From Capra hircus (taxonomy: Eukaryota > Chordata > Mammalia > Artiodactyla > Bovidae): DNA of 64,000 bases. Positions 34,439 through 43,974 of the stretch are shown one piece after another. Under the pieces are notes generated by a model. It was not told the origin of the DNA and did no database searches. It was given only the letters and a program-made list of their open reading frames with translations. Within the stretch, counting starts at the first letter, position 1, and each line of letters starts with the position of its first letter. Position numbers and translations under genes: made by a program. Location: the NCBI RefSeq assembly GCF_001704415.2, contig NC_030822.1:55669345-55733344 (forward strand), read 5' to 3'.

Positions 34439-34640
34439 TTGTTGTTTAGTCACTAAGTCGTGTCTGACTCTTTGTGACCCCATGGACCGTAGCCCACCAG
34501 TCCATGGGATTCTCCAGGCAAGAATACTGGAGTGGGTTGCCATTCCCTTCTCCAGGGGGTCTTCCCAACCCAGGGAACCCAACCCACATCTCCTTCATTG
34601 ACAGGCACATTCTTTACTGTCTGAGCCACCAGGGAAGCCC
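34439..34640 (-). mobile_element. Bov-tA SINE
   Basis: Nearly complete reverse copy; a few bases of the 'ccaggctcctctgtccatgg' block are deleted. It ends 'gagccaccagggaagccc'. Confidence 0.93.
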
Positions 34641-34873
34641 ATTCTGTCCTTTACCATAAACCAAAGCCACTGTTTCAAAACTCAACTACCAGCAAAACAA
34701 GATTATTTTGGATACTCCCAAGAGTTTATTTTTTTCATTGGCCTACCAAACCTATTCCCTGTAGGACTAACAAAACAACTTTCATTTTTCTGGCCCTTAC
34801 TTTAAAATAAAGCCAAAGGGATTCATTTCTTATTCCCACTCAGGAAATATGGCAGTAACTTCTGCTACCCTCT

Positions 34874-34917
34874 TGAATGTATATTAAGTGCCCCAGAGTG
34901 AATGTATATTAAGTGCC
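34874..34917. repeat. 25-bp tandem duplication
   Basis: The 19-mer 'tgaatgtatattaagtgcc' occurs at 34874-34892 and again, exactly, at 34899-34917. Confidence 0.9.
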
Positions 34918-35125
34918 TGTTATGGGCCAGGAATTTGTATCTCATTTGGTCTTTACAATAAATGACTGAAGTGAATATTAATATTTCTATTTTAGGGAAT
35001 AGAAAGTAATTTTTCTATTTTGGGGCTTAACGGAGCAAAACCCACCTCCCTCCAAGTGTCTACTTCCAGCAAGGACTAGAACTCAGGATCCCCTAATTGT
35101 AGAGCCTGTGTTGTGAACCACTCTG
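34918..35125 (-). repeat. MIR SINE fragment
   Basis: Antisense MIR-like: 'atgggccaggaatttgtatc', 'tactttccagcaaggactag'-type segment, 'gtagagcctgtgttgtgaacc'. Diverged. Confidence 0.45.
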
Positions 35126-35379
35126 CCCCAAGGTCAGCCAGGAATATGGTCCCTTCTTTTCTTCTAGTTCAGATCAACCTCATCTTTGAAATGGACTGTT
35201 GAACTCCCTCCTTAATGGTCTCCTTGATTTGGGGCTTATGTCCATTAAATCTGTCCTTTACACTCAGCCAGCGAGTGACTTGGTAAACATCTCTGACAAA
35301 GCCATCCCCAGGCTCCAAGGAAAACTCAATAATTCCGAACTACCCACAAGGGGGAAAAAAAAAAACAAAAACACTCTCT

Positions 35380-35860
35380 ATGGATCACTGGTCTTCAGTG
35401 ACCCCTGCTTATCTCCCGAGCTCTAGATCCTTCTCTTCCCCTTGCATTATATTGCATAGCTATGCTAAACTGCTTATAACTCCTTTAATGCAAGTACCAG
35501 GAGATTTCCCATCTCAGTGCTTTCATGTAAGCTTCTCCTTCTCCCTGAAGTGCCCTCCCCACTATTCTTTGCTAGACTTAAGCTTAATTTTTCGTTAAGA
35601 CTCTAGGCATCACTGTCTCTGGAAAGCTTTTGCTGAATCTCAGGTAGGCTAAGTCTCCTGTTCCGTGATTCACAGCCCCCTGGGTACACTCCAGAGGATA
35701 ATTCCTTGTTCGCATATTTTAGGCTTTAAGTTCTGCCCTCCAGTCCTGGAATGGAAATTCATTACATAGAAAATACATCATTTTCACCCTGCCCTAGCAG
35801 CTAACACATTTCCTGGCTCATGGTTATCACTCATTAACTATCCATTAAAGGTCTTTAAAT
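35380..35860 (+). repeat. L2 LINE fragment
   Basis: 'cttctccttctccctgaagtg' and 'tctctggaaagcttttgctg' correspond to the internal L2 region coding for the C-terminus and 3' UTR. Confidence 0.55.
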
Positions 35861-36189
35861 CACTGTGTTTAGCTGATGACACAAATATATAGGCATATCT
35901 TCCTGAATAACTAACTTCGAAGATTTTGCATGATTCCTAACACTGAATATATAAAGAAATATTTGACCAACTGGCCTGGAGTTGTAAAATTACCATTGGA
36001 ACCTTTGTTTCTTCAAGATGCAGAATGATCCTAGAATAGGGAAGTCTCTCCTGACACATCAATAAACTTCGCACTAACTTCCTAGAGGGTCCCAGAAAAA
36101 GGGAAGGGAAGTCTGAGATGGTGCAAAGTCTACTTGTCAGTCTGGGGTCACTGACACACAGTGGGCAGACAAGACAGAGAATCCAGTCT

Positions 36190-36855
36190 TCCTCCTAAGA
36201 ATATTAAGAATATTTTAGGCATTAGTGCCTTAAAAGGAAACCTGGAAAATGGAGACATTTACCACATTCCTGATAAGATTCAATATCACAAAGATGTCAA
36301 CTCTGCCCAAATGGTTCTATAAATATTTAATGCACTCCCAATCAAGACCCCAACAAGATTTTTCATAGAGTTTGACAAGCTAATCTTGAAATCCAGATTG
36401 AAATATTAATATCAAGAAAAACAAGATAATTAAAAGAAAGAAAAAGGGATTTGCTTTCTCAGACATCAAAACATATTATAAATGTATGGTATTTAAAAGA
36501 GTAAAATTCTGTGCTATTGACTCGTAAACAGACAAACAGGTTGACAGACTAGAATACCAAGTCCAGAAATAAATACATATATTTGCTGGCACATAGTAGA
36601 CACTCAATAAATATTTGTTGAGTAAATAAACAAAGGTGGCATTTCACATCAATTGGACTGGGAAAATTGACTATTCATTGAGAAAAAAAAAATAGAGCTA
36701 GATTCTACCAGTCACAAAAATCAATTCAAAATAGCTTAAAAATCTTAACATAAAAATATCCTTAATATTTAGTAGAGACTATAGAATAATTTGTGTATGA
36801 CCTTAGGGTAGGAAGAGTCTTCTTAAATAAATGAAAATATGCAAAGGATATAGAA
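36190..36855 (+). mobile_element. L1M LINE ORF2 segment
   Basis: Old L1 ORF2 DNA: 'atgtcaactctgcccaaatgg', 'ccaatcaagaccccaacaag', 'cctcttaaataaatg'-type segments. A short L2-like end ('ggcacatagtagacactcaa') interrupts it near 36590-36630. No frame survives. Confidence 0.7.
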
Positions 36856-37029
36856 CAGGGGTTGACTCACCACCTATTTTTATAAACAAAAAATGTATTG
36901 GGACACATTGTTTATGTATGTCTCTGGCTACGTTGGAGCTACACTGATGGTGTCGAGTACAGAGATCACATCATTTGCAAAAGTGAAAACATTTACTATC
37001 TGCCCATTTACAGAAATGGCTGGCCATTG
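36856..37029. mobile_element. hAT-Charlie MITE, MER58-like
   Basis: Non-autonomous DNA transposon starting 'caggggttgactcaccacc'. It continues 'gtattgggacacattg' and 'aacatttactatctgccc', and ends with a degenerate terminal inverted repeat. It splits the L1M. The family name is from memory. Confidence 0.62.
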
Positions 37030-37538
37030 ATGCAGAATGAAAATATTGCTAAATATAACTATATCAAAAATGGAAACTTATTCATTATAAAAATGCCAAG
37101 AACAAAGTTTGAAAAGCAAAATACAGACTTAAAAACATTTTCAGCTTATGTTAACAGACAATAGATTATTAGTATTGAGGTAATATTAATATGAAGATTG
37201 TTTACAAATCAAGGAATCACTCTAACAGCAAAGACAAAGGGCAGAAAATAATAGCAGAAAATTCACAGAAGATATTGATATGGCCAAAAGAGGCCTAGGG
37301 AGATGCTCAGTCTCACTAACTTTTATCACTCAAGGACCCAGCAAGAAACAGAGGATAAAGCTAGGTAATTTGAGGAAAGTTTAATGAAGGAATTATTCAC
37401 AAAGTGTGACCTGCACTTCAATAAACAAAGAAGGGATAGTACTGGCTCAAGGGATGGGCTAGTAATTTTACATTACATAGATTATGTGTTATATATGCAT
37501 ATTTGCCACAATAAATTAAAAATAAATAAAAAACAAGA
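37030..37538 (+). mobile_element. L1M LINE, continuation to 3' end
   Basis: Diverged L1M sequence with a tail-like 'gccacaataaattaaaaataaataaa' (quoted in part) just before the BovB junction. The middle (37310-37440) is not confidently L1. Confidence 0.5.
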
Positions 37539-39272
37539 GAATGGGAAAGACTAGAGATCTCTTCAAGAAAATTAGAGATACCAAGGGAACATTTCTTGCA
37601 AAGATGGGCTCGATAAAGGACAGAAATGGTATGGACCTAACAGAAGCAGAAGATATTAAGAAGACGTGGCAAGAATGCACAGAAGAATTATACAAAAAAG
37701 ATCTTCATGACCTGGATAATCACGATGGTGTGATCACTCATCTAGAGCCAGACATCCTGGAATGTGAAGTCAAGTGGGCCTTAGAAAGCATCACTATGAA
37801 CAAAGCTAGTGGAGGTGATGGCATGTCAGTGGAGCTATTTCAAATTCTGAAAGATGATGCTATGAAACTGCTGCACTCAATACGCCAGCAAATTTGGAAA
37901 ACTCAGCAGTGGCCACAGGACTGGAAAAGGTCAGTTTTCATTTCAATTCCAAAGAAAGCCAATGCCAAAGAATGCTCAAACTACTGCACAATTGCACTCA
38001 TCTCATACGCTAGTAAAGTAATGCTCAACATTCTCCAAGCCAGGCTTCAGCAATACGTGAACCATGAACTTTCTGATGTTCAAGCTGGTTTTAGAAAAGG
38101 CACAGGAACCAGAGATCAAATTGCCAACATCCGCTGGATCATGGAAAAAGCAAGAGAGTTCCAGAAAAACATCTATTTCTGCTTTATTGACTATGCCAAA
38201 GCCTTTGACTGTGTGGATCACAATAAACTGTGGAAGATTCTGAGAGAGTTAGGAATACCAGACCACCTGACCTGCCTCTTGAGAAATCTGTATGCAGGTC
38301 AGGAAGCAACAGTTAGAACTGGACATGGAACAACTGACTGGTTCCAAATAGGAAAAGGAGTACGTCAAGGCTGTATATTGTCACCCTGCTTATTTGACTT
38401 AGATGCAGAGTACATCATGAGAAATGCTGGACTGGAAGAAACACAAGCTGGAATCAAGATTGCCGGGAGAAATATCAATCACCTCAGATATGCAGATGAC
38501 ACCACCCTTATGGCAGAAAGTGAAGAGGAACTAAAAAGCCTCTTGATGAAAGTGAAAGAGGAGAGTGAAAAAGTTGGCTTAAAGCTCAACATTCAGAAAA
38601 CGAAGATCATGGCATCCAGTCCCATCACTTCATGGGAAATAGATGGGGAAACAGTGGAAACAGTGCCAGACTTTATTTTGGGGGGGGCTCCAAAATCACT
38701 GCAGATGGTGACTGTAGCCATGAAATTAAAAGACACTTACTCCTTGGAAGAAAAGTTATGACCAACCTAGACAGCATATTCAAAAGAAGAGACATTACTC
38801 TGCTAACAAAGGTCCGTCTAGTCAAGGCTATGGTTTTTCCTGTGGTCATGTATGGATGTGAGAGTTGGACTGTGAAGAAGGCTGAGCACCAAAGAATTGA
38901 TGCTTTTGAACTGTGGTGTTGGAGAAGACTCTTGAGAGTCCCTTGGACTGCAAGGAGATCCAACCAGTCCATTCTGAAGGAGATCCGCCCTGGGATTTCT
39001 TTGGAAGGAATGATGCTAAAGCTGAAACTCCAGTACTTTGGCCACCTCATGTGAAGAGTTGACTCATTGGAAAAGACTCTGATGCTGGGAGGGATTGGGG
39101 GCAGGAGGAGAAGGGGCTGACAGAGGATGAGATGGCTGGATGGCATCACTGACTCAATGGACATGAATCTGAGTGAACTCTGGCAGTTGGTGATGGACAG
39201 GGAGGCCTGGCATGCTGTGATTCATGGGGTCGCAAAGAGTCAGACATGACTGAGTAACTGAACTGAGCTAAA
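37539..39272 (+). mobile_element. BovB LINE, 5'-truncated
   Basis: Young-looking BovB running from the linker before the reverse transcriptase to the 3' end ('gagtaactgaactgagc'). The truncation point coincides with the A-rich L1 tail on the left. Its 3' half is complementary to the reverse BovB fragment 90 bp further on. Confidence 0.95.
37541..39054 (+). pseudogene. BovB reverse transcriptase, broken
   Basis: Non-LTR retrotransposon reverse transcriptase, which in an intact element copies its own RNA at the target site. A 406-residue open frame (37541-38761) starts inside the linker and holds the fingers and palm. Motif A is FIDYAKAFD, the motif B region has GVRQGCILSP, and the catalytic YADD is at residues 317-320 (38489-38500). 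A run of 8 G at 38690-38697, where the copy at 45.4 kb has 6, shifts the frame. The C-terminal region continues in another frame to a TGA at 39052-39054 where other copies have CGA. A further in-frame-equivalent TGA lies at 39118-39120. The endonuclease is absent through 5' truncation. It is not a host gene. Confidence 0.93.
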
Positions 39273-39299
39273 CCACAATAAATAGTATGCATATCCTCC

Positions 39300-39360
39300 C
39301 TCTCCAAAAAGGCATTAAAAAATCAACTATATGGTATTTTAAAATATGCACTATAAAAGC
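39300..39360 (+). mobile_element. L1M ORF2 fragment, left part
   Basis: 'aaaaaatcaactatatggta' fits the L1 ORF2 endonuclease-downstream region, which resumes after the BovB at 39770. Confidence 0.5.
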
Positions 39361-39769
39361 ATCAGTTCAGTTCAGTTCAGTTCAGTCACTCAGTCGTGTC
39401 TGACTTTTTGCGACCCCATGAATTGTAGCACGCCAGGCCTCCCTGTCCATCACCATCTCCCGGAGTTCACTCAAACTCACTTCCATTGAATCGGTGATGC
39501 CATCCAGCCATCTCATCCTCTGTCAGCCCTTTCTCCTCCTGCCCCCAATCCCTCCCAGCATCAGAGTCTTTTCCAATGAGTCAACTCTTCACATGAGGTG
39601 GCCAAAGTACTGGAGTTTCAGCTTTAGCATCATTCCTTCCAAAGAAATCCCAGGACTGATCTCCTTCAGAATGGACTAGTTGGATCTCCTTGCAGTCCAA
39701 GGGACTCTCAAGAGTCTTCTCCAATACCACAGTTCAAAAGCATCAATTCTTCAGCGCTCGGCTTTCTAT
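39361..39769 (-). mobile_element. BovB 3'-end fragment
   Basis: Reverse-oriented BovB terminus with its (CAGTT)n tail at 39361-39386. It ends abruptly after 'ttcagcgctcggctttct'. It carries the same C-terminal TGA (complement at 39523-39525) as the copies at 37.5 and 62 kb. Confidence 0.95.
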
Positions 39770-40090
39770 AGAGAGATTAAAAATAAAAGTTGTAAATGGC
39801 AAAGAATATGCACAAAAATATGGTGCAGCTAGATTTTCTATCAGAAAAAATAGATTCTAAAGCTAAAATATTACTGGAAATAAAAGAAAATTAAATAATG
39901 AGTCAATATACCACTACCAACAAAAAAATTTAATAAACTTAAATGTCTTTGTACCTAATAACAGAGTTTCAGATACAGAAAGTAAAAGTTGACAAATCTA
40001 AAGGAGAAATAGAAAAATCGACAAGGAGAGTTTTTAACAAGTTTTCCTTAGCAATTGTGATAGAACAATAGCAAAATAACACCAAAGATA
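39770..40090 (+). mobile_element. L1M ORF2 fragment, right part
   Basis: 'aataaaagttgtaaatggc', 'gtacctaataacagagtttc' and 'aatctaaaggagaaatag' are in the order expected for L1 ORF2, continuing 39300-39360 across the inserted BovB. Confidence 0.65.
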
Positions 40091-40587
40091 CTGATAGTTG
40101 GGTAAAGAGGAAACTACGATCACAGCTTGTATCTGAAGGTATGAGAGAAAGGATAGAAGCCTGGGAGAATTGTATGGAGAGGGTTGGTGACAGGAACTTG
40201 ACTTTGGGTACAGGGGTGCACTGTCCCATTGGGAACTGGCGGGGAGGGTGAGGGAGTAAATAAGTTCCCCAATTTCATTCTCATATAGTCCTCTGGATCT
40301 TCTATTGGCAAACAGCTTGTTGATACAGTTCTTACAAGCCAACTTCCTAGAGAAAAGGGTGGAGAAATGTGGAGAGTGGACCTGGAAGGGCAAACGGAAG
40401 ACATTCAGCACACCAGAAATCAAGATGTTGAATATCAAGACAACATTGTCATCCGCAAGAGGGGCACATACTTGTAAAGTGTGGTATTGTGAAACATATT
40501 CCCATATACAGATGATGGAGAATAAGTTAGGACAGAGACTTTGGAACTAATTTTTCAATTGCCATTCAATTTTCAGTGTGCATATAT
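40091..40587. other. Unassigned, possibly LTR-derived
   Basis: Not L1-like. The 'gatcttctattggcaaacagc' and 'cctagagaaaagggtgg' segments look repeat-derived, but I cannot name the family. Confidence 0.25.
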
Positions 40588-40746
40588 TGTCTCAGCAGTT
40601 TTACCTCTCTGTATCTAGGGACACACTTGTGCTATTAGATAAGGACATATATGCAAAGATGCCTATTACAGCATTTTTTTTTTTTTGAGTGAGAAATGAA
40701 AAAAATCCTAGATTCCTATAGGTTGAGAAATACATAAATTGTCTTA
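40588..40746 (+). mobile_element. Old L1M, left part of outermost nest layer
   Basis: 'gcagttttacctctctg', 'gcaaagatgcctattacagc', 'taggttgagaaatacataaa' match the ORF2 C-terminal region of an old L1. The sequence resumes in the same orientation at about 46770. Confidence 0.6.
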
Positions 40747-40827
40747 TACCCTAACTTACTTAACTCAGTATGACAATCTCTAGGTCTATTCATGTTACTG
40801 CAAATGGCATTATTTCATTCTTTTTTA
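40747..40827 (-). mobile_element. Twin-primed L1, inverted part (left)
   Basis: Antisense L1: 'gtatgacaatctctagg', 'gcaaatggcattatttcatt'. It stops at the BovB 3' end and resumes at 46221 with 'tctttttaatgatcgagtaat'. Confidence 0.68.
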
Positions 40828-42687
40828 ATCAGTTCAGTCACTCAGTTGTGTCCGACTCTTTGCGACCCCATGGACAGGCTTCTCTGGCATGGACATGCCA
40901 GAGCATGGACATCACGCCAGGCTTCTCTGTCCATCACCTACTCCTGGAGCTTTCTCAAACTCATGTCCACTGAATCAGTGATGCCATCCAACCATATCAT
41001 CCTCTGTCGACCCCTTCTCCTTCAGTCTTTCCCAGCATCAAGGTCTTTTCCAATGAGTAAGTTCTTCTCATCAGGTGGCCAAAGCATTGGAGCTTCAGCT
41101 TCAGCATCTGTCCTTCCAACGAGTATTCAGAACTGATTTCCTTTAGGATGAACTGCTTTGATCTCCTTGCAGTCCAAGGGACTCTCAAGAGTCTTCTCCA
41201 ACATCACAGTTCAAAATCATCAATTCTTCAGTGCTCAGCTCTCTTTATGGTCCAACTCTCACATTCATACATGACTCCTGGAAAAACCATAGCTTTGACT
41301 AGATGGACCTTTGTTGGCAAAGTGATGCCTCTGCTTTTTAATATGCTGTCTAGGTTTGTCATAGCTTTTCTTCCAAGGAGCAGTCTTCTTTTAATTTCAT
41401 GCCTGCAGCCACCATCTGCAGTGATTTTGGAGCCTAAGAAAATGAAGTCTGTCACTGTTTCCATTGTTTCCCCATCTATTTGCCATGAAGTGATAGGACC
41501 AGATGCCATGATTTCAGTTTTCTGAATGTTGAGTTCCAAGCCAGTTTTTTCACTGGTTTCACTCTCCTCTTTCAGTTTCATCAAGAGGCTCTTCAGTTCT
41601 TCTTTGTTTTCTGCCATAAGGGTGGTGTCATCTGCATGTCTGAGGTTATTGATATTTCTCCTGGCAATCTTGATTCCAGCTTGTGTTTCATCCAGCCTGG
41701 CATTTAGCATGATGTACTCTGCATATAAGTTAAATAAGCAGGGTGCCAATATACAGCCTTGATGTACTCCTTTCCCAATTTAGAATCAGTCTGTTGTTCC
41801 ATGTCTGGTTCTAACTGTTGCTTATTGACCTGCTCACAGATTTCTCAGGAGGCAGGTCAGGTAGTCTGGTATCCCATCTCCTTAAGAATTTTGCACAGTT
41901 TATTGTGATCCACACAGTTAAAGTCTTTGGGTAGTCAATAAAGCAGAAGTAGACATTTTTTTTTTTTTTGAAATCTCTTGCTCTTTTGATGATCTAGAGG
42001 ATGTTCACAATTTGATCTCTGGTTCCTCTACCTTTTCTAAATCCAGCTTGAACATCTGGAAGTTTTTGGTTTATGTACTGTTGAAGCCTTGCTTAGAGAA
42101 TTTTGAGCCTTCCTTTGCTAGTGTGTGAGATGAGTGAAATTGTGTGGTAGTTTGAACATTCTTTGGCATTCCCTTTCTTTGGGATTGGAATGAAAACTGA
42201 CCTTTTCCAGTCCTGTGGCCACTGCTGAGTTTTCCAAATTGGCTGGCATATTGAGTGTAGCACTTTCACAGCATCATCTTTAAGGACTTGAAATAGCTCA
42301 GCTGGAAGTCCATCACCTCCACTAGCTTTGTTTGTAGTGATATTCCTAAGGCCCACTTGACTTCACACTCCAGGATGTCTGGCTCTAGGTGAGTGATCAC
42401 ACCATCGTGGTTATCTAGGTCATTAAGATCTTTTTTATATAGTTTTTCTGTGTGTTCTTGCCACCTTTCTTAATGTCTTCTGCTTCTGTTAGGTCCATAC
42501 TAGTTTCTGTCCATTACTGTGCCCATCTTTTCATTGAATATTCCTTTGGTATCTCTAATTTTCTTAAAGAGATCTCTAGTCTTTCCCATTCTGTTGTTTT
42601 CCTTGATTTCTTTGCATTGATCACTGAAGAAGACTTTCTTATCTCTCCTTGCTATTCTTTGGAATTCTGCATTTAGATGGGTATATC
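40828..42687 (-). mobile_element. Older BovB LINE, left part (3' end and reverse transcriptase)
   Basis: Reverse copy with its 3' end at 40828. It reads into the reverse transcriptase and linker, and is cut at 42687 by the plus-strand BovB. It resumes without loss at 45991. The YADD position reads HADD. There is a 14-T expansion at 41956-41969 and several frame breaks. Minus-strand pieces at 42500-42739, 42093-42356 and 41228-41749 still read as reverse transcriptase. Confidence 0.93.
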
Positions 42688-42933
42688 CGCCCAAGGTAAG
42701 AGAAACCCAAGTAAGATGGTAGGTGTTGCAAGAGGGCATCAGAGGGCAGACACACTGAAACCATACTCACAGAAAACTAGTCAATTTAATCACACTAGGA
42801 CCACAGCCTTGCCCAGCTCAATGAAACCAAGCCATGCCTGCGGGACAACCCAAGACAGGCAGGTCATGGTGGAGAGTAGTCCACTGGAGAAGGGAATGGC
42901 AAGCCACTTCAGTATTATTGCCTTGAGAACCCC

Positions 42934-43974
42934 ATGAACAGTATGAAAAGGCAAAATGATAGGATACCAAAAGAGGAACTCCCTAGGTCATTAGGTGCCC
43001 AATATGCTACTGGAGATCAGTGGAGAAATAACTCCAGAAAGAATGAAGGGACGGAACCAAAGCAAAAACAATACCCAGCTGTGGATGTGACTGGTGGTAG
43101 AAGCAAGATCCGATGCTGTAAAGAGCAATATTGCATAGGAACCTGGAATGTCAGGTCCATGAATCAAGGCAAATTGGAAGTGGTCAAGCAAGAGATGGCA
43201 AGAGTGAACGTCGACATTCTAGGAATCAGCGAACTAAAATGGACTGGAATGGGTGAATTTAACTCAGATGACCATTATATCTACTACTGTGGGCAGGAAT
43301 CCCTCAGAAGAAATGGAGTAGCCATCATGGTCAACAAAAGAGTCCGAAATGCAGTACTTGGATGCAATCTCAAAAATGACAGAATGATCTCTTTTCATCT
43401 CCAAGGCAAACCATTCAATATCACAGTTATCCAAGTCTATGCCTCAACCAGTAACACTGAAGATGCTGAAGCTGAATGGTCTTATGAGGACCTACAAGAC
43501 CTTTTAGAACTAACATCTAAAAAATATGTCCTTTTCATTATAGGGGACTGGAATGCAAAAGTAGGAAGTCAAGAAACACCTGGAATAACAAGCAAATTTG
43601 GCCTTGGAATGAGGAATGAAGCAGGGCAAAGACTAATAGAGTTTTGCCAAGAAAATGCACTCGTCATAGCAAACACCCTCTTCCAACAACACAAGAGAAG
43701 ACTCTACATATGGACATCACAAGATGGTCAACACCGAAATCAGACTGATTGTATTCTATACAGCCAAAGATGGAGAAGCCCTATACAGTCAACAAAAACA
43801 AGACCAGGAGCTGACTGTGGCTCAGATCATGAACTCCTTATTACCAAATTCAGACTGAAATTGAAGAAAGTGGGGAAAACCGCTAGACCATACAGGTATG
43901 ACTTAAATCAAATCCCTTATGATTATACAGTGGAAGTGAGAAATAGATTTAAGGGCCTAGCTCTGATAGACTGA
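42934..43974 (+). pseudogene. BovB endonuclease frame (EN part of the split ORF)
   Basis: A 346-residue frame carrying an AP-type endonuclease, which nicks target DNA for reverse transcription. All expected catalytic landmarks are visible: Asn72 in TWNVRS, Glu100 in ISELKW, Asp205 and Asn207 in GDWNAKVG, and Ser297-Asp298-His299 in GSDHELL. Residues 1-65 are a lysine- and glutamine-rich leader of unknown role. The frame ends at a TGA (43972-43974) inside what should be a continuous polyprotein. The same TGA occurs in the copy at the right edge of the window (complement at 63954-63956). The domain itself looks chemically complete, but without the reverse transcriptase in cis the unit is broken. 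Confidence 0.9.

Noticed and set aside
42934..43974. A 346-codon endonuclease frame as a domesticated AP endonuclease
   Set aside because: The sequence around it is plain BovB, and the frame ends at a stop within the element. No sign of host exon structure or separate retention was seen.
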